From assembly GCA_030272585.1 (NCBI GenBank), contig BSYQ01000010.1, forward strand, positions 2,418,001 through 2,482,000: a stretch of 64,000 nt of DNA, in the 5' to 3' direction. The notes beneath the pieces were generated by a model. That model had not been told where the DNA came from. It ran no database searches and worked only from the letters and a program-made list of their open reading frames with translations. How positions within the stretch are numbered: position 1 is the stretch's first letter; every line of letters begins with the position of its first letter. The DNA is from Bryopsis sp. KO-2023. Taxonomy: Eukaryota; Chlorophyta; Ulvophyceae; Bryopsidales; Bryopsidaceae. A program made the position numbers and the translations under genes. Shown here one piece after another: positions 23,749-35,167 of this stretch.

Positions 23749-26700
23749 ATGGCAGACGAGGTAGATTTCATCGAACTGGTGATTGCCAGCGAAAGGGTGG
23801 GGCAATGGATCGAAACCGTCAAAGAAAGCCATCATAATGAAAAAAGGTGTTGTAGAGACATGCATGTAGTCATTTATTCAGATTTTTTTCCACAAGATCT
23901 GGTATTCCTTTCCCCTCAGTTTTGATGAAATAAAAATAAAATAAAAATTCTATTCTTTCTGTGATCGTTGTTTTTCTTTTTATTATGCGTTATTTTTTAT
24001 TTTTTTTAAATATATAATAGATGAGCTTGAAATTATCCAATCATCAATGTCTGTTTCAATTTCTGTTTTAAATCTGTTTTATTTTCATGAGAAGGAATTA
24101 GTTGGGTGCCTTTTTTTTTCAAATCAGCATCTGGCTTTTTCCTCTCTCTCTCTCTCCCTTTTTTTTTCTTGTTCTGTATTGCTATAGTTTTCATGGAGAA
24201 ATCATATCAGCATGATTTTGTTTTACTTATCTCTTTATATATAATCTTTATTATATTTTTTATTATTTCATTTTGGGTGTTTTCCTAACTGCCCTTGAAT
24301 TTTGGCACTCCAGGGTGTGGAGCGCTGTCAAGAAGCTTGAAGAATCTGTGGTCTCCAGTGAAGCTTATGCAGAAGAGGTCTTTTTTTATATATTTTTTTT
24401 TAAGTTGCCCATTAAACTGGGTCATAAAGCAATAGTTTGATACTGACATTGAGTTTCATCTGTTGTTTTTCTTCCAAAAAAAAAGTCCAGCAATTGAAGA
24501 GTACGGGAAAAAAAAAACCCAACCAAAAGTTCCCGAAAGTACATAGCCCAACATAGAAAATGGAGCAGAAGCAAACAGTCCAAAAAAACTATTATTTTCC
24601 CCTTTTCTTTTTGCACCCCTTTTGTTGCAGAGGAAGTCAATCTGAATGGGGGGATCCATGTTTTTGATTTTTGATTGTCCTCCACCTTCCTCATTTCAGA
24701 AAATTAAAATCAATTTTTTTCTCTTGAATTTAATTTTTCTCCTTCAAATTTCTACAGGCAGTTCTTGGCGGGGTTGTACCTCTTTTGGTGAAGCTTCTTG
24801 AACGAGATGGTGAGTGATTTTTTTTTTTAATTTTGTTACTTTGTTTTTTTTTTTCTGAAGTTTAATAGTTTTATTTACTTATTTACTATTTATGCTCAGC
24901 TTCAATATCTTGCTTGGTTCTGTTTTTTCTGTTTTTTCTGTTTTTTTATTTATTGATTTTGGGGGGTATTGTCTGCGCAATTCCAGAACATAACGAAGAA
25001 TTCAAAGGCAGCATGTCCAAAATCATTGAAGTTTGCAGTGGAGCAAGGACTGCAGGAGGAAAAGTGAGATGCACTCCCTGACAATTCCAAATAAATATCT
25101 CGTTAAAGATCTCGTTAGTCTCAAGGGGGCTGTTGCTTACTTGACCTGCTGACACACATTGTAGGTTTCCTGCTTCGAATACGGAGAATTTTCGGTGGTG
25201 GTAAAGGAAGGGTCTCTCAGCGACGGACTCGGAGCCAGGATGTGGGAAATCGCACACATGATCAACAGGTAGGGTTCTATGTCTGACACTGGGGTGACAG
25301 TTGTCAATGGGTATTCCACGTCCTCTCGACCCCACCGCTCGCTTTGATCTTTTTTTTAATTATTTTCCATTCGTAAGGTTTTTTCAGGGGTTGGCTGGGT
25401 AGAGGCTTCTCACCTAGGAGAACCTAATGGATTATGGGTTCCCAATATAAAATCCTTTTTGCTGAGGATTTTGTGAAGTTTACTGAAAAATAGTGGGTGG
25501 GTTGATTTCAAATTTCAAAATAAAATCAAATAAAAAACTGAAAGTGCTTTTTTCCTATATTTATGGTGGAAGGTATCTTGTAGCCAATCGAGGTCTGGTT
25601 TCTGAAAAGAAAGTGTTGGAGATCGGCTGTGGATGTGGTAGCACTGGAATTCTGGCGGCAAAACTGGGCGCCAAAAAGGTGTGTGCCTTTTCAAAGGGTG
25701 AAAGAAACTAACATGCATTCAATCAACATTCATGGGAGCATTTCAGCACTACCTTTGTACAAAATCTGCTGGAAATATGCGATAACAGTCTCACATCATG
25801 TGTTAGAGGGTTGTTATGTGGTTGATCTATGTTTGGCTGATGGGGGAATTCAAGCGTTGAACGAACATTTTGTGTGTGGATCCAACCAAAAACATGCGTA
25901 ACTCGTGGATGTGGGGGTTTTGGACAGGTGGTGTTGACCGACTGCGTGGATTCTGTTTTACAAAATTTACGGGACTGCGTGCACCTCAATGCGGAACCTG
26001 TGTCAGACCACATCAACTTGGAGGATTTGGACGATGCCTCCACCGTGTCAGACCTGGACTTCGATGAGTTAACACTGGAGGAAAACGACGATTCCCTGAG
26101 CTCTTCCAAACTTTGGGATTCCAGCAACATGTCAGTCAGGTACCTTGACTGGTCTGAATCCCTGTCTCATGATCGACATGGGGGGAAAATCGAGTCGGTG
26201 TCAGAATCAGATGCTGTCGATTCAATGATGGATGGGGAAGCTGTGCAAGGTCCAGAGAAGGTGGATTTCGACGAAAGATTTGATGTGGTGATTGGGACGG
26301 ATGTGATGTATGAAGTGGGGCACTCTGAACTGGTGGCGGCAGTGATTAGTCATCGATTGGCGAGCGGAGGCAGGTGTTTGATTTCTGGAGCCGTCAGAGA
26401 TCAGGTACTGTTGTCGAGGGATATGTCTGAGCATGAATGTCTGACTCTGTAAATCACCCAAACGAAAATCCCAGATGTGTTCATGTTTATATGCCTGCTG
26501 CGTATAGGTTTGCTGTCTGTCTTTATCAGATCCTTTTTTGATGTGCTGGAAGAAGGGGGCTCCATGAGGCTGACATGCACCTGCAGAAATATCTCAGTTT
26601 TGTGGCAGTTGATTGACATCCTTTGGTTTTGCTTGGTCATTCAGGGAGTCCATGACAAATTTGTGCAGGAGTGTCAAACCAGGGGACTTCGAGTCGAAAT

Positions 26701-26836
26701 TCACAAGATCCCGACACCAGAAAGGATGAAAGCCAGAGAATACGAAGGCGGCTTCATCATGATGGCCGTGGACTGGGCAGAACAACCATCATGGAAGGAT
26801 ATTTCATGGAAACCGGATCCTTCCTCCCTCATGTGA
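23749..26836 (+). CDS. SAM-dependent protein-lysine methyltransferase-like protein (Methyltransf_16 type)
   Basis: The exons are 23749-23846, 24314-24377, 24758-24809, 24987-25063, 25165-25268, 25573-25678, 25928-26404 and 26645-26836, giving 389 aa with consistent phases. The start MADEVDFIELVIASERVGQW is the first in-frame ATG of exon 1. Residues 1-115 form a helical leader; the fold proper starts near FEYGEFSVVVKEGSLSDGLG. Motif I is VLEIGCGCGSTG (146-157), then VVLTDC for the acidic loop, and FDVVIGTDVMYE (285-296) for the post-motif strand. The family methylates lysines of elongation factors and chaperones (EEF2KMT/METTL21 relatives); the substrate here cannot be told. About 88 residues (192-279) between motif I and the post-motif strand are an S/D/E-rich insertion. 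The acceptor of exon 6 (ggtggaag) lacks a pyrimidine directly before AG but has a T-rich stretch upstream. Confidence 0.88.
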
Positions 26837-28800
26837 AATCACTTTGTCTTTCTTTTCGAGTGCTGTGGGGTGGGGGATTAATTTAATAACTTTTCCCTAA
26901 AATTCCTTTTGAGAAAAATACTTTTGTCTCTACAGCAAACCTTGATGTGTACTTTACGGGCTTCTGAAATCCATGAAATTACTGATTGATGCGATGTTGC
27001 CAACCGAGAGCCCGTTTGTGATTTTCTTTTGCTGGGAAGGGGGGTCCCTGGTAACTGATACATAGACCAGGCGATTCAGCGGATATTCAAAATCCACTGA
27101 AGATAAAGCTTATCTCTAGAGATCTGGACCGCCAGTGGTATGTATCGTTTCAGCAGCGGTGGCAATTGCGCGTGCAATCAAAGCAATCAAAGGTGGCTGG
27201 GGTCTGACGTGCACGGATGGACCAAGCGATGGAGAATCAATCATCACTGCCGACCAATCAAACCATGGTTCTAAAGATTTCCATCTCTATAGTCGTTGAA
27301 TTAAAAGGGAATCTGACCATTAACAAGGAGGCTCTGTGTACCTTGCCAGTTTCCAACCTCTCTACATGGTTCAATTTATCTGAAGGATAGATAGTGGTCA
27401 GTGGAAGAGGGATTCAAAAGAGTGCTTTTATTGGGTAATATGACTGCCTTGCTTTAGAGAGTGGCGGGCTGTACTGAACATCTCCTTGATCTTTGTGACC
27501 ATCCAAAAATCAATCGCTCAAACACAAGCTAAGGAGATACGGAATGCTAATGCATGCAACTGAACAGAAGGGCACCCATCAACCCAAAAATAAAACGAAC
27601 GAAACATACCCAAAGATTTCTTTCACATCACGAGCATCCCCCCATCAATACAACCGCAGGGTTGCGTGCCAAAAGCTGGATCAATCCAGATCCTAAAAAA
27701 GCCTGACCATATCGACCTAGGCAATCCCACAAAAAAGGTCGAAATTACCACTCCCCTAGAAATGAAAGAACATTGGTCTGACTATAAATTGTCGGGCAAG
27801 TCGAGACTCATTTACCAAGGATGCAACCGGGACTTCATTCCTTTCCCTGTGTGCCTTCTCTGTATGCAACCCGGCCATTCTTTCAATGTGATTTTCTTTC
27901 TCTCTTCCAAGATGCATTGCATCGAGGCTGACAGATCCATGCATAACATCTCACATTGTTTGCAGTAAAGTTTGTTGCTGTCACTCTTGGATGGAAGCAT
28001 CTCATGTTAATGCTGTATGCACTCTTTTTGTCAGATGGAATCATCAATGTTTGAGCCTATTATCAGGCCTCATCGCAAATCCTGGCAAAGTCAACTACAC
28101 CACTGCGAAAGCTGGTGTGATTGGTTTGTTGAAGCCACAGGCGCAGGAGACCTTCAACGAATTGAACTGAATCCAAGCAGTCTTGGAAATGTCGTCACCA
28201 TTTGTTTTCAAAATGCATCACCAAACTGCCGCCAGAGCACTGCTCAGGTCATTGCCTTGGTCCATGTCTACTTCTGTAAAAGTTACCATCTTCACCAGCA
28301 CACCCTTCCCCAAATCAAATCAAAAACAGGTCCTACACTTTGCAACAGCAATAATGCACGTTAAGCAGTGTATTTGGGGACCTGATCCCAAAGTATACAA
28401 AGCCATGACCTGGTGGCGCATGACCTCTGTCAAATATCATTCATGAACTTGTCATGATCGGTGACTGGATGCATCCACATCCATCCATGCATGTTTATCT
28501 GGAAGGAGGTCGAATGAAACCACACGCGCACGCTGTCTCACTCTTTTCAAGACTCGCTGTTTTTAATGCAGACCGGGAGAATTTATTTTATGTCGACTCT
28601 TCGAAAATAAACTGGTTGGAGGCAATCGCAATCGCGCAACGCTTGCCCGAGAATGGAATGCAGCATCGCCCGCCGCGACGTTGAGTTTCTGGATTTACCT
28701 CGAATGATTCTGTCACGTGTGCGAATGTCAGACGGCCAGAAACCCATGATCAGCGGCGCGCACCTTAAATTCCGGAGTTCTACGGTTTTTCTCCCTCCGC
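26837..28800. other. spacer, no gene identified
   Basis: Balanced composition, unlike the homopolymer spacers, but no frame exceeds about 115 codons and none shows a motif or a joinable exon chain. It may contain decayed repeats. The right end runs into the GGCGAA cluster. Confidence 0.4.
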
Positions 28801-28830
28801 AAACAAACTCTTTTCGAGCAACGTTATTCT

Positions 28831-29058
28831 CGGCGAACTTCTGCGAATTCTTGCGTACTTTGGCGAACACTATCTTGGCGAGCATTGGCGAAAACTCTTT
28901 GGCGAATTGGCGAAAATACAAGGCACAAGCACGGCGAATACTTTGGCGAATACGTTTTTTTCTTTGACTTTGGCGAATACTTATTTTGTTTTTCTTTGAA
29001 ATGGCGAACGTTTACATGGCACTGGCGAGTATCTTGGCGATAATGGCGAACATTCTCA
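28831..29058 (+). promoter_or_regulatory. cluster of 13 GGCGA motifs around a start codon
   Basis: GGCGA occurs 13 times in about 230 bp, mostly as TTGGCGAA, all on the plus strand and with irregular spacing. The cluster begins about 170 bp upstream of the ATG at 29001 and continues through the first coding codons. TTTGGCG is close to the E2F/DP core TTTSSCGS; a regulatory role is an inference. Confidence 0.5.
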
Positions 29059-29810
29059 TATCACTTACGGACACCTTTGCGAGGACACCTTTGGGAGGCG
29101 AGTTTCAAAAAACTTTCGGGAGCTTGGCCGGTACGAGCTTTAAAAAAACTGTTTTTACTCTCCTTACGGATGCCGGTGTTTTTTGGGTTTTCTACTTTTT
29201 GTTTCTTCTTTTCGTTTTCTTCGTTCATATTTCTTACTACGCGACTTTGGGGGCGACGAAGAAGGAGTCAGAAGTTTCCGACCTTAAAAAAGAGATTTCG
29301 ATGCTGAAGAAAAAAAACAAAGGGCTGGAAGCGGAGTTGAGGAAAGAAAAAAAGCGAAACGAGGACTTCGAGAAAGAAAAAAAGGACCTGAAAAAAAAAA
29401 ACGACGACCAGAAAAAAATTGTCTTCCCATGGCTCCAGAAAAAAATCGAGGCAGCCCGGTCTGCTTTGAAGGAAAAAACTGAGCAGTTGGTTGAGGCTAC
29501 AGTAAAACTGGGCAAGGTTGGGGTGGACTTGAAGAAAAAAAAGGAAGCATTGGAGGAGGCGAAAGAGGAACTGAAGACTGTGAAGAAGGCCTTGGGGTTG
29601 GCAGAGGGGGAGCTGAAGGGCACGAAGAAGGAGCTCAGCGGAACTCAGCACAAGCTTGTGGAGGCCATGAAGGTGGTGGAGACCATCAACGATGCAAACA
29701 TCAGTCAGAAACTGACCAACTGGGAGGGAGACCTGAAAGAGATGAGGGCAAAATTGGGGGACATGAACAGGAGAGGAAAGAGTCTTGCTCAGGCCAGGAA
29801 GAGTCGATGA
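29001..29810 (+). CDS. intronless protein with N-terminal hydrophobic segments and a long Lys/Glu coiled coil
   Basis: A single 269-aa frame starts MANVYMALASILAIMANI. Hydrophobic stretches at about 3-22 and 53-78 (FWVFYFLFLLFVFFVHI) suggest a signal/anchor plus one transmembrane helix. Residues 88-255 are a charged coiled coil with many lysine codons in AAA-rich runs. No family is recognised. It is the only sizeable intronless gene here. Its last codons (SLAQARKSR, stop) lie in sequence matching the tandem repeat that follows, so the C-terminus appears to have been supplied by the repeat. The GGCGA cluster overlaps its start. It could be a genuine lineage-specific membrane protein or a gene captured by the repeat. 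Confidence 0.6.
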   Translation: MANVYMALASILAIMANILISLTDTFARTPLGGEFQKTFGSLAGTSFKKTVFTLLTDAGVFWVFYFLFLLFVFFVHISYYATLGATKKESEVSDLKKEISMLKKKNKGLEAELRKEKKRNEDFEKEKKDLKKKNDDQKKIVFPWLQKKIEAARSALKEKTEQLVEATVKLGKVGVDLKKKKEALEEAKEELKTVKKALGLAEGELKGTKKELSGTQHKLVEAMKVVETINDANISQKLTNWEGDLKEMRAKLGDMNRRGKSLAQARKSR

Positions 29811-30395
29811 GCTGCAACTGGCTGGTGAAAAGGTAAGGAAGAGACAAAAAGGAAGTCGTAAAAAAAATCAAGAAAATGGGAAGGAAAAGAAGAAAGTGAA
29901 CATAAAGAAGGAATGAAGTGTTAAAAGATTTCCAGGAGGTGGTTTTTCGAAAGGGAACCCTTGACCAGATCAATAACAATGGTATGGCAGTAAAAATTAA
30001 ACTGCAGCCTGCTTGGGGGCTGAAGGGAGATGGGCTGCCATCCTGATCGAAGGGCTGAGGTGGGATTGACATGTCTTGGAGTGCATGACATGAAGAAGCC
30101 TTGGTCAGGGAAGGAAGAGTTGATGAGCTGGTTGATGGACAGGGCAGCAAAATTCCTCCTGCCGCCTGACTTGGGGGCTGAAGGGAGATGGGCTGCCATC
30201 CTGATCAAAAGGCTGAGGTGAGGGTGACATGTCTTGGAATGCATGACATGAAGAAGACTTGGTCAGGCCAGGAAGAGTGATGAGCTGGTTGATGGACAGG
30301 GCAGCAATATTCCTCCTGCAGCCTGGCTTGTGGGCTGAAGGGAAATGAGCTGCGATCCCGTTCGAAGGGCCGAGGTGGGGTCGATAACCCTGAAG
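29740..30395 (+). repeat. tandem repeat, about 157-bp unit, roughly three copies
   Basis: The anchor TGAAGGGAGATGGGCTGCCA starts at 30021 and 30179, with a diverged copy at 30336, so the period is 157-158 bp. A partial earlier copy begins near 29745, inside the end of the preceding coding frame. The same unit is present once in dispersed repeat copy 1 near 12050-12110 on the opposite strand. Confidence 0.85.
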
Positions 30396-30905
30396 TGAAG
30401 TGAGTGTTTTTGAATGTGCACTGGAGCATACATGATTTGGGATCATGGAGTGTGACATCCACAGTGGTTTACGGAAAGCATTTCAAGGGGATTGGCTGAT
30501 TTAGAGGATGCCCTTGGGCTTCGATGGGCGCTGTTGGTGGGGACGATCAAGTAAGACCCCCAAAAAGATTCTAAAATGCTTTTTTCTTCCTTTTTAATTT
30601 CAAACGCAAGATGGCAGACAGAATTAGATGTGTTTCACAGCAAGATCTGTGAGGTCAGTGCTTATCCTGGGAGCACCCACGGTTCGAGTCCGTGCTGACT
30701 TTTGATTGAAACTTCCGAGCCCATCAACACCACCGTCTATTTGAGTGAAAACGCATTCATAACAAGCAGCCACTGAAGGACCTTCATTTTTGGAAACCTT
30801 CATTTTCCATGCATTCACTATGGTGGGTGATGTGGGGCTGGGTCTAGGGGAAAGGGGGGGTGAATGAGGTTTGAGCCCGCCTTTCTGGTTAAAAATTGAA
30901 TTGTG
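30300..30905 (+). repeat. dispersed repeat, copy 2
   Basis: This matches the reverse complement of 10.95-12.13 kb in several blocks, including the tRNA-like unit at 30654-30699 and its 3' flank to about 30890. It lacks the 480-base insertion, the palindrome and the microsatellite insertion seen in copy 1. No target-site duplication could be defined by eye. Confidence 0.75.
30654..30699 (+). ncRNA. 46-nt tRNA-like element, copy 2
   Basis: Same length and fold as 11143-11188: outer stem GTCAG/CTGAC, inner hairpin GTGCT/AGCAC, and T-arm CACGG-TTCGAGT-CCGTG with a perfect B-box GGTTCGAGTCC. The flanking base pairs can extend the outer stem (AGGTCAG with CTGACTT, including one G-T). Expression is not shown. 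Confidence 0.5.
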
Positions 30906-32226
30906 GAGGAGAGAAGATATGATTTTGCACGGGGCGAGAGATTGGGCTGCAGAATTAGGTTGTTTTTTTCCTCTACACACAGGGAGACTTGGGAGGATTT
31001 GATGGAGGCAAAAGAGCGATATTTTGCATTTGTTCATTTTTGAATAAAGCAGAAATGAAAAGGAACTTCTGTCTCTGCTTTGTGTTATTTTGTTCCCTGT
31101 GTTCAGAATCACTGAGAATGAGTGGTATGGATTCTATGGTAATCTTGCAAACTTTTTTAACAGTGGTGGAGATGTGCGATGCGAGGCATTTCAGAAAATG
31201 GATTAATTTGAGAAGGAGAACTGGGTAGGGAAAATCTGGATGTTTGTGGATGTTTGTTTGAAAAGCTGCGGCTGTCACGATATTGCAGATTAGTCATCGA
31301 TTTCACCTCAATCAAATTCATTTCACGTCAATCGAATTTCAAATTGCATTGAAAATCACACACAAGACCTACCAAAAACGCATCCATCAACACACACATA
31401 ATTTAGTTCGAGTGGTCACAATCAAAATTTGTGCAAAAAACCCCAGTAAAACTGTTGTTATACACAGTTTTACTGTGTATAACAACAGGCTGTTATTATT
31501 GATCCATTTCTGTGCGCTAATGAGACTTTATTCATAACAAAAAGAACCCAAAGAAATAATCACTGCAATTTCTTTTCTTTTCCTGAAAGGCCATTATTCA
31601 ATCAGCATCCCGAACCCACACAAACTTCACACTCCCATCTATTCCAAAAAAAAAAACTGATCTCCGGCAACGACAAATATTTTTCTTGCATTTATGCACA
31701 ACAGTGGCTGTAGTCGAATTTGATCAGCCCAGCCAAGCCTTCTCCATCCAATTTTTGCTCTGATTTTTGCTGTGCAGCACTTCCACTGTAGAAAGAATTT
31801 CGGTGGCATAATAAATCTGCGATGATGATGAATTTTTTCTCCATCGAGCTGCCGAAATGAACGAGGACCAAACGTGCATAATTAATTAATTCTGGCATAA
31901 TTGTATCTTTGGATTTAAGAAAGAGAATTGGCAAAAAATTTCTTGCCAATTTTTTTTTTTTGGGATTTATTTTTGAATCCCGCCAAAAACAAGGACATGA
32001 AACAAGTCTCCATTTACATTGAGATCTCATCCCCTGCCTAGAATTACCTGGACCCCCCCCCCCCCCCCTCCTTTTTCCCCCTCAACCAAAAACCTGAAAA
32101 GCCGCTCTATCATACAAGAAATCCACGAGGCCACAAAACACACAAAGAAGAAAAAGGGAAAAAAAAGCCTAGCGCAAGAAACCGAAAAAAAAAAAAAAAA
32201 AGAACCTGCTGATGCTCATGTGACGG
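30906..32226. other. spacer between the repeat and CSN4, no gene
   Basis: Apart from the double inverted repeat at 31444-31488 and C- and A-runs near 32053-32070 and 32185-32201, nothing is identified. The 3' flank of the minus-strand CSN4 gene lies at its right end. Confidence 0.5.
31444..31488. repeat. overlapping inverted repeats able to form two alternative hairpins
   Basis: CTGTTGTTATACACAGT (31452-31468) pairs perfectly with 31472-31488 around a 3-nt loop. CAGTAAAACTG (31444-31454) pairs perfectly with CAGTTTTACTG (31465-31475). The two pairings share bases and exclude each other. No ORF is nearby. Confidence 0.8.
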
Positions 32227-35167
32227 TTATAATGTGTCGACTTTGATTCCCTTCTTTTGCATTTTATCGATGATGTCGTTCACAGACTGACATACGGACT
32301 GCACTTGCTTATCCCATTCCATCAAGGGCTCTTCCTCTCCGTCAAAAATAACCAAGCCTTCCACCTGTCCATACCACAATTTGTCAAATCACCCTCGACC
32401 CTCGAGTTTTCTTGCAGTTCCTCCTTGCAAGTTTTTCTTTTGTACTTCAGATTCCTTTTTTTTTTGAGGGGGGGGGGATATCAACAAGGCAAAATAATAA
32501 TTAGTCACCCATTTTACTAACGCTGTATGCCACCACCGTGTAAGTCCCCCGTGTTCAAACCTTGCATGCGTTTTCAACAAAAAAAATTGACCAATAAACG
32601 AACGACAGTCATTTTCCGTTTCAACATTGTAGTCACACTTCTCACTCAAATCTCACTCAAAAACTCACTCCAATGATATCGTTTTGAACCCTACCTGATC
32701 GATGGACCCCTTCAGCCTGCCTTCGGCTATCATATCAGCGGCAATGCTCTCTGCTCTGTCGGAGTCCACACCAAGAAGAGCGGCCAGCTCTTCGATGTAA
32801 ATGTTGTTGTACAGTTTGCTGGCACTCAGCAAATTGTGCTGCATCACAGCTCTATCCAAAATCGTCGAATCGTCCGGCAGCTTCGCCAGCTGGTGCGTTT
32901 TCAAAGTAGAAGCAAAACGCTCGACCTCATCCCTGCATTATTAGCAAGATTTTTCCCCCTCAACCGAAAAGAAGTTTGAAACGACAACCCCAATTGCAAG
33001 CTGGTGGTGGAGGGGGGGGGGGGGGGGGGCATGCAAAACAAAGGTGTCACGAACCTGCGTAATATTCTCTCCATGTAAACTTTTTCGAGCAGAGGAAACA
33101 CTTCCAGCTTTGCGGTGCGTTCGTCTTTGTAGAGGGTGGCAAGCATTCGAGATCGTTGAGGACCGGCGGCTGCCAAGATCGTGCAAGTCACTGCATCCTC
33201 CAGAGCCATTTCTAACTCTTCCTCCGTCACCCTGTGATTTCAACCAAAACTTGCCAATCAAGAACGTTTTTCTTTTTCCATTTCTCTTCACAGAAACAAG
33301 ATCTCAATATTTAGAAAAAAAATCTCAATGTATAACATACATAACCATTGAGGGAGTGATACTGACGGCGTGGGCATTGGCAATACCTCTTCCCTCCGAT
33401 TTGCTTTTTTTCCAATGAGCTGAGCTCATAGTAACGCATCGCCACTTCTAAGTAGCGACGTTTGGCATCCAGAATCCTTGCATAACAGCGCTGCATCCAC
33501 AAAAACATGATCAGGAAATTACCCTATGACATATCCTCAAACCTCCCCAAGACATTACATCAGCACCCCCCCCCCCCCCCAAGTCATCGTCAATTTTTTT
33601 TTCCTGAAGCATGATTTTCAACACCTATGAAACGAAAAGTGGCGGGCAAATCTGCATAGCAACTTCCATTGGTTTTTCACTTTTCAGGTTGCAGGGAAAA
33701 TTCTTTGCAGTTTCAAGAAGAGAGGCAAGATTTTGACCCCTCCCCCATGAGTCTGTCATGCCTACCTTGTACTGGAGTTGGATCTCTTCGTTTTCCGAGT
33801 TTCCTATCAGCTGTGCCGCCTTTTTCAAGTAAACCTCCGCATTGATGTGATCTTCGTCTTTTAGATATAGGGTTGCAATCCAGATGTATTTCTCAAGCTT
33901 GTAACTTTCATCGACCTGTCCTTGTAAACATACAAAAAATAAAACTTGACAAAAGAAAACAAAAACACTTGAAAAAACTCATTGTTCATTACCGAGGAGC
34001 GCAAACGAAAAGGAATTCCAAAAAAAAGAAAATTAAAAGAGTAAATTATAAAAATGAAAAGACTAAATAAATTAAATAAAAAAATAGTACTAATTGAATA
34101 CATTAAAAAAAAACAGAAAAATATATTCAACGTTAACAAAATTTCAGGGAAATTTTTTAATATAATTTACCTGCCTCATTCCAGATTCCAGATCGATTCC
34201 GGCCAGCACTTGGGCTGCCGCAGTGTAATCCTCTTCCACGATCAAAACATTGGCAAGCTTTTCTCGAATGATCGTCGACTGCTCCTCGAAACTCACTGCC
34301 TTCGATTGCAAGACGTCCAGAGAACTTGCAAAACAGAACAAAAAATTAATAATATAATTATTATTACTCCTGTTATCATTATGAATTATTGAAATGTTTC
34401 TGAAATATGTATCAAAACGCCAATGCGTACATCTACACTACACTGCAGCAAATCATTGGGCTAATTTGCGAGAACAGGAAGAAGAATTTGCTCATTGGGT
34501 AGAAAAACAAAAGGATCATGTGCGGGAGGTAGACATCCAGTCATTTTCCCAATTAAAACATATCGCTCCTTTCGGTGGAGCGTTCGTTTTCTTTGCAGAA
34601 AAAAAAATAAAAAATCAAAATGCTTGCACAGAAAAGAAGCACATCGAACGATGATGGTTACAACAAAGGCCAAAAAGTAACATGAAAATAAAAAATAAAA
34701 AAATTGAACTCTTTAAAATTAAATGAATAAAAAAAAAATAAGAAATTTAACTTACTGCTCTGCAACCGCTCTTTGGCATTCGGAAGGCAAGCTCGAGAAT
34801 TCATTGGCAAAGAAAAGCATAATTGGGCGACTGACCACCAGTTTGCTGACTTGCACGACTGCCAACAAAATAAAAATAAAAATAAAATAAATTGTGGCAA
34901 CACCCTCCTTTCATTTTTCATTATTGTTATTTTTTTTTTTTTTTTCCAAAACCAAAGTTACAACGTTTTTTGCGCAAAAGCAAAAGAGAAAAAGAAAACA
35001 AATTTAATCTTCACCACGCAGCAACCGGGGCCGCTTGACCAACCATGGGTAACGAATCTTTTCACGTCTTCTTCGCTTCCGGTTTCGATAGCCCGCTGCA
35101 GCACGTCTTTAAACTGTTCGGTTTTCAATTTTTGGTCGTCCAGCGCTTCGATACGGTCTAGATCCAT
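32227..35167 (-). CDS. CSN4: COP9 signalosome complex subunit 4
   Basis: Minus-strand exons in coding order are 35167-35044, 34858-34756, 34324-34171, 33915-33766, 33490-33387, 33231-33055, 32932-32695 and 32364-32227, giving 395 aa (animal CSN4 is about 406). All phases agree. Diagnostic segments include [54 protein letters not shown] and [19 protein letters not shown]. The last two lie in the PCI/winged-helix region. The protein is a scaffold of the COP9 signalosome, which removes NEDD8 from cullins, and would act in nucleus and cytosol. The start [12 protein letters not shown] is chosen because it aligns with the family N-terminus; the frame remains open upstream to about 35368. Gene order is head-to-head with the USP gene. 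Intact, with no missing family segment seen. Confidence 0.97.
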
